64,000 nucleotides of DNA from Neobacillus sp. PS3-40 (GTDB lineage: Bacteria; Bacillota; Bacilli; Bacillales; Cytobacillaceae), in NCBI RefSeq assembly GCF_030915485.1, contig NZ_CP133266.1, positions 3,910,001 through 3,974,000 on the forward strand, written 5' to 3'. Below are positions 8,459 to 17,077 of the stretch, in pieces (positions within the stretch are counted from its first letter, which is position 1; every line of letters begins with the position of its first letter). Position numbers and translations under genes: made by a program. The notes below the pieces were generated by a model. That model was not told where the DNA came from, ran no database searches, and was given only the letters and a program-made list of their open reading frames with translations.

Positions 8459-8550
8459 GCGGGTAAATCATGTTTTTTCGCGGGTAAACTTGAGAAACGA
8501 GCGGGTAAGGAGTCAATTCCGCGGGTAAACTGCATTAGTGCGCGGGTAAA
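8459..8550. repeat. Array A1: five GCGGGTAAA motifs at 21-bp period
   Basis: GCGGGTAA(A/G) starts at 8459, 8480, 8501, 8521 and 8542, giving spacings of 21, 21, 20 and 21. The 12-base spacers differ from each other. The array is preceded by GGTGAAGTT and followed by about 65 bases that recur after array A2. It belongs to a 228-bp unit present three times (see 10209 and 10437). Confidence 0.9.
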
Positions 8551-8706
8551 AGTGAATCAACTGTAAAAGAATACTGAAAGTTTGCCTTTGAGAGAGGATA
8601 TTCATCTATATATTAGTCAAGTCCATTTAATTGTGTAAAAGTGTAAACAATGATTTTCAACTTATAAAAAAGAATTCGTAAAGTGAGCTACATTTATTTA
8701 AAATTT

Positions 8707-8803
8707 ACATTGAGGGGCGGGCATGATAGCCTGGAGGGCAAGCCAGGTGTTGTTAGACGCCTGGCTTCCTGGCTTTCCATCATGCCCGCTGGAGGCTCAA
8801 TGT
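8707..8803. other. Large nested palindrome inside the IS256-family element
   Basis: Three nested stems are readable: ACATTGAG/CTCAATGT (8707-8714 and 8796-8803), CGGGCATGAT/ATCATGCCCG (8718-8727 and 8779-8788) and AAGCCAGG/CCTGGCTT (8740-8747 and 8760-8767). It is GC-rich unlike its surroundings and lies past the transposase stop codon. It may terminate or insulate transposase transcription, or be a structured RNA; its role is unknown. Confidence 0.75.
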
Positions 8804-8850
8804 CAATTTGAAATTAGGCCTTTCCACTCATTTTGGATAGAGTGTTATTA

Positions 8851-10032
8851 TTACTTTTCTTTTGTTTTCTTAAGATAAGGAACATTATTTTTATTCCAAT
8901 CTTCTTCAATATCTATTAATACTGAACCAATAATCCTGATAGCCGACTGATCATTCGTAAAGATCCGAATAACTTTTTCTCTTCTGCGAACCTCTTGGTT
9001 TAAGCGTTCAAGCATGTTCGTTGTGCGTAAGTGTTTATGATACTGGACCGGGTGGGAATGAAATTGGATAGCGTCTTCAAACCCATTTTCTAAAGTTTCA
9101 ATCGCTTTTGAAAAGCCTTTCGTATCTTGATACTTCTCTACAAAACGATTTTTCAATTCCCTTACAACATCTATATCTGAGTTTTGAAAAAGGTCCTTCA
9201 GTTCTTGACGAGCTTCGGCAGTACCTTTCTTTGGCAGGGTATCCATGATGTTTCTTAAAAAATGAACACTACACCTCTGCCAAGAAGTACCTAAGAATGA
9301 TTCTTTAATGGATGTGACTAAGCCGCCATGAGCATCAGAAATCACCAACTTAGGGGATTGAAGTCCTCTGGACTTTAGATACTCAAAGAAGGATGTCCAG
9401 CTATCAGTGGATTCAGTGTGATTGACTTTTAGGCCAATAATCTCTCTGTGTCCACTTTCACTTACCCCAATGGCAATATGAACACTTTTAGAAACTACTT
9501 TATTGTTCTCACGAACTTTAATGTACATGGCATCTACGTAAATATACGGGTAGTAATGCACGTTAAGTGGACGGTTTCTCCAGTCGTTAATTATTGGGTC
9601 TACTGTTTTGATGAGATTGGAAACAAGTGATTTAGATACACTTGTCCCACATAATTCTTCTACAATTTTAGTCACTTTACGTGTAGAAACACCATTCACA
9701 ACCATTTCAATCATGGAAAGGATAAGTGCTTGGTCGCAGCGTTTGTATTTTTCAAAGATAGTTGTAGAGAATTCACCGTCCCTAGTACGAGGAACCTTTA
9801 ACTTTAGAGATCCAACGCCAGTAATGAGCTCACGCTCATAAAAACCATTTCTGTAGCCTCTGCGTTCTTCTGTTCTTTCATGGGAAAGAGCATTAATATA
9901 TTCGTCTCTTTCTTTCTCCATTAAGGAATTCAAAATAAGAGATAATGAAGCTTTCACAGGTGATTCTAGAGAGCTGCTTTCAATTTTCCCTTTGAGATCT
10001 TCTAAATTTATAGTAATATTGATTTGGGTCAT
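8851..10032 (-). CDS. IS256-family (Mutator-type) transposase
   Basis: The ~393-residue transposase has the DDE residues of the family: Asp in VDAMYIKVREN, Asp in VISDAHGGLV and Glu in NMLERLNQEVRRREK. The N-terminal ERTEERRGYRNGFYER block is also typical. No frameshift or stop is seen, so it should be active. Three consecutive ATGs start the frame (10038, 10035, 10032); GGAGG ends two bases before the first, so the third, at 10032, has the best spacing. It is read toward the left inverted repeat. Confidence 0.93.
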   Translation of the reverse strand: MTQINITINLEDLKGKIESSSLESPVKASLSLILNSLMEKERDEYINALSHERTEERRGYRNGFYERELITGVGSLKLKVPRTRDGEFSTTIFEKYKRCDQALILSMIEMVVNGVSTRKVTKIVEELCGTSVSKSLVSNLIKTVDPIINDWRNRPLNVHYYPYIYVDAMYIKVRENNKVVSKSVHIAIGVSESGHREIIGLKVNHTESTDSWTSFFEYLKSRGLQSPKLVISDAHGGLVTSIKESFLGTSWQRCSVHFLRNIMDTLPKKGTAEARQELKDLFQNSDIDVVRELKNRFVEKYQDTKGFSKAIETLENGFEDAIQFHSHPVQYHKHLRTTNMLERLNQEVRRREKVIRIFTNDQSAIRIIGSVLIDIEEDWNKNNVPYLKKTKEK

Positions 10033-10208
10033 CATCATGTCCTCCGTTTATGGTTTTCTTGGTCGAAAACATTGTAACACGGGCCATGATGATGACCTAT
10101 TCTTTTTACACAATTATATGGGCTTAATCTATATATTAGAAAAAACAAGATGATCTATTACCTTGCTAATCACAAAACTGACATTAAGCAAAGGTTTTGA
10201 TGAAGTTG

Positions 10209-10301
10209 GCGGGTAAATTATGTTTTTTCGCGGGTAAACTAGAAAAACGTGCGGGTAAGGAGTCAATTCCCGCGGGTAAACTGCATTAGTGCGCGGGTAA
10301 A
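10209..10301. repeat. Array A2: five GCGGGTAAA motifs at exact 21-bp period
   Basis: Motifs start at 10209, 10230, 10251, 10272 and 10293, all exactly 21 apart. Spacer sequences match those of array A1 nearly base for base, showing that this is a duplicate unit. On the minus strand the array reads as seven-residue peptide repeats with YPR/YPH, but there is no ribosome site, so coding is doubtful. Confidence 0.92.
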
Positions 10302-10436
10302 AGTGAATGAACTGTAAAAGAATGCTGAAAATTTGCCTTTGAGAGAGGATATTCACCTATATATTAGAAAAAGCAAGATGATCTATTACCTTGCTAATCA
10401 CAAAACTGACATTAATCTAGAGATCCGATGAAGTTT

Positions 10437-10487
10437 GCGGGTAAATTATGCATTTCCGTGGGTAAACAGTCAGTTCGCGCGGATAGG
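10437..10487. repeat. Array A3: three degenerate GCGGGTAAA motifs
   Basis: GCGGGTAAA (10437), GTGGGTAAA (10458) and GCGGATAGG (10479) keep the 21-bp step. It begins 228 bases after A2 and is preceded by the same linker (TATATATTAGAAAAAGCAAG and on). The array has decayed at its right side. Confidence 0.85.
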
Positions 10488-10590
10488 GAGAGGCTCCTTA
10501 CCGGTACACCACAATAAATGAAAGGCGCATTTACTGATATTATTTCTAAGTAATTTTTCAAATATTAAAATGCAAACGAAAGGAGATATT

Positions 10591-10740
10591 ATGAAGAAAA
10601 ATGAAGTTAGGACACCAAATGTCTCTGGAACCTTTCAAGTTGTAAATGACAAGCAAAAAGAAGACTTAAAGAATTTGAAAGAACAACATAATCTTGATGA
10701 AGAGTCTTTATATTATGCAAGATTATTTATGGAGGATTAA
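10591..10740 (+). CDS. 49-aa hypothetical protein
   Basis: ATG 10591 is preceded by AAAGGAGATATT and opens a 49-codon frame, MKKNEVRTPNVSGTFQV..., ending YYARLFMEED-like (…FMED). The protein is charged, without membrane segments or Cys. I do not recognise it. A terminator at 10780-10823 follows. The good ribosome site and the terminator argue that it is expressed. Confidence 0.6.
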   Translation: MKKNEVRTPNVSGTFQVVNDKQKEDLKNLKEQHNLDEESLYYARLFMED

Positions 10741-10779
10741 TTAAAAGCAAATAGCAGCGACCTTTCTCTATCTGAACAA

Positions 10780-10823
10780 AAAAAGTACCTCACTCATATA
10801 GTTTCTTGAGCGAGGTACTTTTA
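10780..10823 (+). terminator. Rho-independent terminator
   Basis: AAAAGTACCTCACTC pairs with GAGCGAGGTACTTTT around the loop near 10796-10806. Confidence 0.8.
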
Positions 10824-10830
10824 TTATGTA

Positions 10831-11545
10831 CTAGAAATTGTATTTACCTCAAGTGGAGAAAGAATTAATATTGAAATTCAAATGATTAACCAATTAGATA
10901 TGCCAGAAAGAGTACTTTATTATTGGGCACGCCTTTTTTCTTCCTCACTTTCCTCAGGTCAAAATTATTCGGAGCTTTCCCCATCCATTATGATTTCTAT
11001 CCTTAACTATCCGCTATTCCCTCAAGAAACCGATAACTTTCACGCTGTATTCCATCTAACAGTAGACAAAGAGCATTTCATATGGAGCCCACATTTAGAA
11101 ATCCATGCGATTGATCTATCACAATTTATGGTAAAATGGAAAAAATACAGGCGGGAGATGAAGGAACATTCTCCAACGGAGTTACCTTGGCTGATGTTGG
11201 CTTACCGCTGCCGATTACCGGAAAAAAGGTGTGAATAAGGAGATCTTTCATGAATTGGAGGAGTTTTCAATGAATGAACAAGAAATACGTTAAGCCATGT
11301 TTGAATGGGAAAGTCTTAGTTCTAATCAAGAAAATAAGGTGCTGTACGAATCTCGAATGAAATTTCTACGGGATCAACTTTCAAACCTAATGGGTGAACG
11401 TCTAGCGGGGAAAGAAGAAGGAATAAAAGAGGGAATTACTCAACTTGTACGAAAGATGGCGGAAAAGGGGATTGCGCTAAAAGAAATTGCTAAAATGACG
11501 GAGCTTGAGGAAGAGGAAATAATGGAAATGATTCGACAAGGATAG
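10831..11545 (+). pseudogene. Broken PD-(D/E)XK (Rpn-like) transposase/nuclease gene
   Basis: Frame one (from 10831, LEIVFTSSGERINIEIQM...) keeps the nuclease-like INIEIQM core strand and the RVLYYWARLFSSSLSSGQ block of the PDDEXK-family transposase/Rpn proteins. It lacks its 5' part, which is replaced by the preceding terminator. The frame shifts near 11230-11240, is broken again by TAA at 11291-11293, and continues as MFEWESLSSNQENKVLYESR to a coiled-coil tail rich in Glu/Lys with KEGITQLVRKMAEKGI. These C-terminal features are usual for the family. The gene is dead. Confidence 0.8.
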
Positions 11546-11601
11546 TGCCTGACCCGGTTGATTCCAGTGATTTTTTCCATACAACAAGACGTTCCAGAAA
11601 T

Positions 11602-11644
11602 AAAAAGAACCTCACTCCTGAAATTTCAAGAGTGAGGTTCTTTT
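11602..11644. terminator. Bidirectional terminator between pseudogene and doxX
   Basis: AAAAAGAACCTCACTC and GAGTGAGGTTCTTTT form a long stem with A and T runs on both sides. It is nearly the same as the one at 7027-7069. Confidence 0.85.
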
Positions 11645-11647
11645 ACG

Positions 11648-12163
11648 TTAAGCAATTATTTTAGATGCGGTTTTGTTATCTATTGCAGTCATTTTACGAA
11701 TGAATGGGATTACCCAGCGGTCTAAGCCGATACGCCCAGCGTTGTAACCTGCTGCTAGAATGATAACGCCTAGTAAAATATCAAGTGGATTGCTAGAAAC
11801 TGTGCCCGCCATTACGTAAGAGAAGTTCATCACGAGTGCGAAGAACGCAGCCGCTGTTGTTAAGCATCCAAGAATTAATCCGAGTCCAACAAGGAATTCA
11901 CCTAAAGGTATAATGGTATTGAAAAGGTGAGCATTTGGAAGAGCGAAGTGTTTTAAGAACCCAACATATGTCGCGTAAACGATACTGCCATCAGGACCTT
12001 TAACCGGGTTCGCAATTGCACCTTTTAGGAAACCAGCTGCATCAAATCCGCCACCAGTAAGTTTGTGGAAACCTGCAGTTAACCATTCATATCCAAGGTA
12101 TAAACGTAAGACAGTTAAAATTGCGGCAGAGACTTTATTTTCTCTTAAAAATTGATTAAACAT
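11648..12163 (-). CDS. DoxX-family membrane protein
   Basis: The 171-residue protein has four predicted membrane helices and the DoxX pattern: LRLYLGYEWLTAGFHKLTGG at the first helix, then PLGEFLVGLGLILGCLTTAAAFF and a last helix before RIGLDRWVIPFIRK. Family members are tied to quinone-linked redox or oxidative-stress proteins, but the role here is unknown. ATG 12163 is chosen over GTG 12172 because AAAGGGGT is 8-9 bases upstream of it and overlaps the GTG. It stands alone with a terminator. A fragment of a paralogue lies at 7074-7136. Confidence 0.85.
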   Translation of the reverse strand: MFNQFLRENKVSAAILTVLRLYLGYEWLTAGFHKLTGGGFDAAGFLKGAIANPVKGPDGSIVYATYVGFLKHFALPNAHLFNTIIPLGEFLVGLGLILGCLTTAAAFFALVMNFSYVMAGTVSSNPLDILLGVIILAAGYNAGRIGLDRWVIPFIRKMTAIDNKTASKIIA

Positions 12164-12549
12164 ATAAAGCACCCCTTTAGAAAATGTTTTATTAGTAACT
12201 TGATTACATTGTTATTATAATTCTTTTATCTTTAATTGAGAGTAGATTGTTCATTTATTCACAAAGCTGTAAGAAAGTTATGAACAAAATGGTAACAGAT
12301 TCCTATTTTGATAATCCACTAAATTGTTTCTCTCACTAAATTGCCTACCCCCAGGTAATCATTTATTTTATGACGAAACGGTAAATAGGGGGGTTTTACA
12401 GGCCGGTCCTAACTTTTTTCGATAGTCTAATATTTCGGGAATGAAAATAAAATAATCCTGTGATAGTATGGAATAATTAAATAATTGTATTTCATTGATG
12501 ATGAAGAAGAATTTATCCTTATTGTTGATACATGGGGAGGGCGGGCAAC
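12164..12549. other. Gene-free stretch between divergent doxX and MFS genes
   Basis: This AT-rich interval must hold the promoters of doxX (minus) and the MFS gene (plus). I see no convincing operator, riboswitch or short gene in it. Confidence 0.5.
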
Positions 12550-13764
12550 ATGGTGACCTGGAAACGTAATTTATGGGTACTATGGATTGGTTGCTTTTTT
12601 ACAGCAGCAAGCTTTTCTATGGTTATCCCTTTTTTACCTCTATTTCTCTTGCAAATTGGCGTTCACGAACATACGGAAATGTGGTCAGGACTGTTATTTA
12701 GCGCCGCTTTTTTTGCCGGAGCGATTGCTGCGCCATTCTGGGGAAGGGTAGCCGATAAATACGGAAGAAAGCCAATGATTATCCGAGCAGGCTTTGTTCT
12801 ATTTGTCATTTATACGTTGATGGCTTTTGTAACGAATCCGTATCAGATATTAGTTTTACGAATCTTACAAGGGTTATTAAGTGGATTTATTCCAGGGGCG
12901 ATCGCCTTAATTGGAACCAATACGCCAAATGAAAAATTAGGATATGCGCTTTCCCTGATCTCTACTGCAACGGCTTCAGGAAGTATTCTTGGCCCGTTAC
13001 TAGGGGGAGGAATGGCTGATTTAGTTGGAAATAGATGGGCATTTGCAAGTGCTGGAATTTTTGTATTAATCGCGACACTGCTCATTATTTTTTGGGTAAT
13101 AGAAGAGAATTTCACTCCAAGCAAGGAACGTGGCTCTGTTCGGCATGATCTTATCGTGGCGTGGTCCAATCGACCGTTAATGTTGGTACTTATTTTAACG
13201 GTGGTAACTTCCTGTTCGATCATGACGATCGAGCCAGTATTACCTTTATATATTGTAAAACTAGGCGGTTCAACTGAAAATACTTCTTTTTTAGCTGGAA
13301 TGGTATTCTCACTACCTGGGATAGCAAGTGCATTGTTTGCTCCATTATGGGGAAAGAAAGCAGATAAAGTGGGATTTCATAGAGTACTAGTTATTGGATT
13401 ACTTGGTGGTGGAATTGGTACCCTAGCTCAAATTGTATTCGGTCATATTTTGGGATTTTCCATTATCCGTTTTGTTTACGGGATCTTTTTCTGTGCGGTT
13501 TATCCTGCATTAAATGGTCTCGTTGTAAAATCAACACCGGAGGATTTCCGAGGAAGAGCATTCGGATTAAGCCAAACCTCTAATCAAATTGGTGGGATGA
13601 TCGGCCCAATGATCGGAGGCTATATTGGAGGGATATTTCCAGTGCAAAGTGTATTTGCGATAACGGGCGTCTTACTATTGGTAGCAACGGGAATAGCCTA
13701 TTGGAAATCAAGTGATTTGAACAGTACATTGATGAGAAAAGTAATGCCTGGAAAGTCGAGTTAA
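12550..13764 (+). CDS. MFS multidrug efflux transporter, MdtG-like
   Basis: The 404-residue protein has twelve hydrophobic segments and MFS signatures: GRVADKYGRKPMIIRAG between helices 2 and 3, and LRILQGLLSGFIPGAIALI with the drug-efflux motif C-like GSILGPLLGGGMAD. The start, MVTWKRNLWVLWIGCFFTAASFSMVIPFLP, closely resembles MdtG of E. coli (NWKRNL...GCFLTGAAFSLVMPFLP). It likely exports drugs by proton antiport. ATG 12550 has GGAGGG 8 bases upstream; an earlier ATG at 12532 lies before that ribosome site. No regulator gene is adjacent. Confidence 0.87.
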   Translation: MVTWKRNLWVLWIGCFFTAASFSMVIPFLPLFLLQIGVHEHTEMWSGLLFSAAFFAGAIAAPFWGRVADKYGRKPMIIRAGFVLFVIYTLMAFVTNPYQILVLRILQGLLSGFIPGAIALIGTNTPNEKLGYALSLISTATASGSILGPLLGGGMADLVGNRWAFASAGIFVLIATLLIIFWVIEENFTPSKERGSVRHDLIVAWSNRPLMLVLILTVVTSCSIMTIEPVLPLYIVKLGGSTENTSFLAGMVFSLPGIASALFAPLWGKKADKVGFHRVLVIGLLGGGIGTLAQIVFGHILGFSIIRFVYGIFFCAVYPALNGLVVKSTPEDFRGRAFGLSQTSNQIGGMIGPMIGGYIGGIFPVQSVFAITGVLLLVATGIAYWKSSDLNSTLMRKVMPGKSS

Positions 13765-14078
13765 GTTGAGTTGGATACTTCAACAGCAAAACGTGAATAA
13801 AATCATCTATAAAAACATAATAGGTTCAATTTACCAACACAAAACTTAAATAGACACAAGAAATCGCAAATAAATTAATGTAACAAATCTTGGCTATTTT
13901 TCGAAGTTTAGGTTATCAAAAGCTCAGTTTTACTGGGCTTTTTTTGGCTACGCATGTATCTTAGTCCTTATTAAACTTACGTTAGCAGTTCAATCGAAAA
14001 GGGAATGTACTTACTTCTATAGTGTTTTTTACTATAAATCAATTTTTCAACGATTGAGGTTTGCTATAAAAGAGCCTA

Positions 14079-14195
14079 TTTATGTGAAAAGTTACCTTTA
14101 TTTGCGTATCAAGAAGGTTTATTTGCAATAAGACGGGGTTCAATTGCGAAAATAGCCATTTCATTTGCGAAAAGGTCTATTTCATTTGCGAAAAA
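14079..14195. repeat. Array B: TTTGCGAAAA motifs at exact 21-bp period
   Basis: Cores TTTGCG/TTTGCA/ATTGCG start at 14101, 14122, 14143, 14164 and 14185, exactly 21 bases apart, with a weaker sixth copy (TATGTGAAAA) about 20 bases earlier. Spacers differ. The array is followed within four bases by the palindrome at 14199-14237. The rest of 13765-14354 shows nothing else I can name. Confidence 0.85.
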
Positions 14196-14198
14196 AAT

Positions 14199-14237
14199 GT
14201 TGCCCGACCCCTACACTCTAACTTGGGGTCAGGCAAC
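14199..14237. terminator. GTTGCCCGACCCC / GGGGTCAGGCAAC palindrome
   Basis: A 13-base inverted repeat (14199-14211 and 14225-14237) with one mismatch, followed by a weak T-rich stretch. Its sequence belongs to the GGTGCCTGACCCC palindrome group found at many intergenic sites in this window. Confidence 0.7.
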
Positions 14238-14354
14238 GATTTAATTTTTGACAAAATGAACTAATTATTATATTATTATCTCAACTTCAAGATAATTTAA
14301 TTTGAGATTTCACGATAACTTCAACATTCCATTCACTTAAAAGGAGAGATATAG

Positions 14355-15056
14355 ATGCTGAAAAAAGTAGATAACAAAAACATGGGTAGAAGTAATTTAG
14401 GGTGGTTGAGAAGTATTTTCCATTTCTCATTTGCAGAGTACTATAATCCAGAAAATATTAATTTTGGTAAACTACGAGTGATAAACGATGATCTGATTGA
14501 TTCTGGCACTGGATTTGATACACATCCACATAAAAATATGGAGATCATATCTTATGTTGTTGATGGTGAACTCACACACGGAGATAGTATGGGAAATAAA
14601 AACACGCTTACACGAGGCCAGGTTCAATATATGAGTGCCGGAACAGGAGTGCTTCATAGCGAGCATAATTTAGGTGAAAATACCGCGAGATTTTTACAAA
14701 TATGGATCATGCCTGATAAGGTAGGCTATGAGCCAAATTATGGTGACTATCGATTTAATTGGGATGAACGAAACAATCAATTGCTCCACATGGTTTCAAG
14801 TAAAGAAGGCCCGGCGCCAATAAAAATAAATCAAGATATGAACATATATGCCTTAGAACTTGAAAAAGATAAGGAAATTAGCTTTTCAGTAAATGAAGGA
14901 AGACAGGCATATATGGTGCAAATTGAAGGAAGCTCAGCTGTCAATAACATTGCATTACGTGCAAGAGATGCCATGGAAATTGTTGAGGAGGATATTCTTA
15001 TTAAAGCAGATGAACAATCTCATGTATTAATCTTGGAGATGAAAAAATTAGATTAA
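14355..15056 (+). CDS. Pirin-family bicupin (possible quercetinase)
   Basis: The 233-residue protein has the pirin N-terminal cupin with metal ligands: DTHPHKNMEIISYVVDGELTHGDSMG and the GTGVLHSEHN block, followed by LQIWIMPD. It matches the YhaK/YhhW-type pirins, some of which cleave quercetin with a metal ion. The second cupin lacks these His residues. It is a cytosolic, probably single-gene unit with AAAGGAGAGA before ATG 14355 and a terminator behind. Physiological substrate is unknown. Confidence 0.9.
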   Translation: MLKKVDNKNMGRSNLGWLRSIFHFSFAEYYNPENINFGKLRVINDDLIDSGTGFDTHPHKNMEIISYVVDGELTHGDSMGNKNTLTRGQVQYMSAGTGVLHSEHNLGENTARFLQIWIMPDKVGYEPNYGDYRFNWDERNNQLLHMVSSKEGPAPIKINQDMNIYALELEKDKEISFSVNEGRQAYMVQIEGSSAVNNIALRARDAMEIVEEDILIKADEQSHVLILEMKKLD

Positions 15057-15090
15057 AGTAGGAATAGAAGCAATTTTTAGGACATGAATA

Positions 15091-15142
15091 AAGGTAGTTT
15101 CAAATGGTCGATTAGTATGACCTTTTGTGACTACCTTTTTTA
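15091..15142 (+). terminator. Rho-independent terminator after pirin gene
   Basis: AAGGTAGT pairs with ACTACCTT, with a second inner stem (GGTC/GACC), followed by TTTTTT. Confidence 0.8.
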
Positions 15143-15336
15143 ATCGTTTCTTTTACAGTAAAAAATAAACAAAATACCAGCGGCCTTATGAGAGGCGAGG
15201 TCCCGTTCAAAATGAACAAAGAAATCCCTTTACCAAATACCGCAAATGGACAGTTACCATTATCTTCTATATTATATGTTCATATGCTTACCTATTTAAA
15301 CATTCATACTATCTGAAAAATTTGGAGGAACTTAAG

Positions 15337-16101
15337 ATGTCGAAAACAGCTTTAATTACAGGAGCAACGAGTGGATTAGGGTATGAATTTGTTAAATTGT
15401 TTGCAAATGATGGCTATAACCTCGTATTAGTTGCAAGGAATAAGCAAAAAATGGAGGAAATCAAACGGTCATTTCCTACCATTGCTGTGACGATTATTTC
15501 TATCGATTTAAGTACACCAAATGCAGCAAAAGAAGTGTTTGATCTTGTTGAAAAACAAGGGATCACGATTGATGTTTTGGTAAATAACGCAGGATTTGGG
15601 TTATTAGGTCATTTTGATGTGCTAGATATTCAACAACAAGTGAATATGATTCAGTTAAATATAGTAGCTTTAACAGAGTTAACCTATTACGTTTTACAAA
15701 AAATGAAACAAAAAAACAGTGGAAAAATCTTGAATGTAGCAAGTACGGCTGCATTCCAACCAGGCCCTTTAATGGCGGTTTATTATGCAACAAAAGCATT
15801 TGTGCTGTCGTTCTCTGAAGCACTTGTGGAAGAACTATCTGACACTCAAATAACAGTTACAACACTTTGTCCAGGCCCTACTAAAACGAACTTTGGTGCA
15901 GTTGCTAATGTTGAGGGAACAAAAATGTTTAGCCGGGCCATGAATTCAGATATTGTTGCCAACCAGGCATATGATGCGATGTTAAAAGGAAAGCGGGTCG
16001 TGGTTACAGGTGGATTTAATAAAGTGGGTACAATAGCTGCAAAATTCCTTCCAAGGAGTATGGCTGCAAAAGTAGCAAAATCGATTGCTAGCAAAGAGTG
16101 A
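15337..16101 (+). CDS. Short-chain dehydrogenase/reductase (YqjQ-like)
   Basis: The 254-residue protein is a classical SDR: cofactor motif TGATSGLG near the N-terminus, NNAGFG, catalytic Ser in NVASTAAFQ and YYATK. An Arg in LVARN after the second strand suggests NADP preference. It resembles the YqjQ/DltE branch of unknown substrate. ATG 15337 follows TTGGAGGAACTTAAG; the longer TTG-start frame would overlap that ribosome site. The C-terminus carries the basic LPRSMAAKVAKSIASKE tail seen in membrane-associated relatives. Confidence 0.88.
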   Translation: MSKTALITGATSGLGYEFVKLFANDGYNLVLVARNKQKMEEIKRSFPTIAVTIISIDLSTPNAAKEVFDLVEKQGITIDVLVNNAGFGLLGHFDVLDIQQQVNMIQLNIVALTELTYYVLQKMKQKNSGKILNVASTAAFQPGPLMAVYYATKAFVLSFSEALVEELSDTQITVTTLCPGPTKTNFGAVANVEGTKMFSRAMNSDIVANQAYDAMLKGKRVVVTGGFNKVGTIAAKFLPRSMAAKVAKSIASKE

Positions 16102-16222
16102 CCATTTTGATTTTTAAACTTAGGTTAAAAGTAATAAGGGTATAAATTGAAATGATTAGGTTGGAAAACCAGGTTCATTGCGGCACACATGGCGTAGAAA
16201 GGTAACTGAACATTTAAGAAAT

Positions 16223-16258
16223 AGTCACCTTAGGTTTGGCCTACAGGGTGACTTTTTA
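16223..16258 (+). terminator. Rho-independent terminator
   Basis: AGTCACC (16223-16229) pairs with GGTGACT (16247-16253), then TTTTT. Confidence 0.75.
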
Positions 16259-16364
16259 TTTAATCAGTAACTGGTAAGTTTAGAATAAGAAAGGCAGGAA
16301 AATTTAAACATCCTATAGAATTCGTAATGGAAATATTTCTATTAAGGTGGCAAACAAAGTGGGA

Positions 16365-16865
16365 ATGTCAAACTATTATAAAAAACTTCGAGAAAAAGTT
16401 GGCAGTGAATTAATTTTTATGCCTGGTGTTGCAGGAATTATACGAAACGAATTGGGAGAAATTCTATTAATGAACAAAGGAAATGGTGAGAAATGGAGCC
16501 TCCCAGCTGGAGCGATAGAAATTGGCGAAGCACCTGCACAAGCTGTTGTCCGTGAAGTGTGGGAAGAGACAGGATTATATGTTATTCCTAGTAAGTTAAT
16601 AGGGGTATTTGGTGGAAAAGAGTTCCGTTACCAATATCCCAACGGTCATAGAGTAGAGTATAACGTTTTTATGTTTGATTGTGATATTCAAAGTGGTGAG
16701 CTGAGTCCAGTAGATAATGAAACTGTTGAGCTTCAGTATTTTAATCCAATTAATATGCCTGAACTTGCTTTACCTTATCCTAAATCGTTGTTTACACAAA
16801 CGGACAATAATGAATTATATTTTCAATGGAATGACAATTGGTTAAAAGAGCTTTCTAAAAAGTAA
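16365..16865 (+). CDS. NUDIX hydrolase
   Basis: The 166-residue protein has a complete Nudix box, GAIEIGEAPAQAVVREVWEETGL, with the REVWEE metal-binding core at about residues 55-75. It hydrolyses a nucleoside diphosphate linked to another group; the substrate cannot be read from the sequence. Start ATG 16365 gives MSNYYKKLREKVGSELIFMPG, the form I expect for this Bacillus subfamily, but AAGGTGG lies 14 bases away; GTG 16347 is an alternative. A compact terminator follows at 16904. Confidence 0.88.
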   Translation: MSNYYKKLREKVGSELIFMPGVAGIIRNELGEILLMNKGNGEKWSLPAGAIEIGEAPAQAVVREVWEETGLYVIPSKLIGVFGGKEFRYQYPNGHRVEYNVFMFDCDIQSGELSPVDNETVELQYFNPINMPELALPYPKSLFTQTDNNELYFQWNDNWLKELSKK

Positions 16866-16903
16866 CTTTTCTTGTAAGCTAACAGGTGCTTTCCATCAAG
16901 ATT

Positions 16904-16930
16904 GGTTGCTCCGGCAGCCTTTTTCTTTTT
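16904..16930 (+). terminator. Rho-independent terminator
   Basis: GGTTGC pairs with GCAGCC around TCCG (16904-16919), then TTTTTCTTTTT. Confidence 0.75.
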
Positions 16931-17077
16931 TAAACTACTATATTTTAAGGAGTATTTTTCAGTGATTAGTGAATATGCAGGTAAATAAAAGGATAGTTAT
17001 ATAACATTTCCTAATTAATGATGTTAGAGCTATATATTAGTATTAAATTACGAAGAAGAGGAGATAGAGAAATTAAT

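Larger units (their letters stand above)
8617..10126 (-). mobile_element. IS256-family insertion sequence, intact
   Basis: Inverted ends AAGTCCATTTAATTGTGTAAAA (left, from 8619, 22 bases) and its near-complement at the right (10104-10125) enclose a full transposase gene. The same 13 bases, ATCTATATATTAG, stand directly outside both ends (8604-8616 and 10127-10139); the true target duplication, 8-9 bp in this family, lies within them. The target is inside the tail of repeat unit A. Length is about 1.5 kb. Confidence 0.88.

Noticed and set aside
10129-10356. Protein with YPR heptapeptide repeats on the minus strand
   Set aside because: No ribosome site; the frame follows from the 21-bp array period. 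Arrays A1 and A3 do not keep a matching frame.
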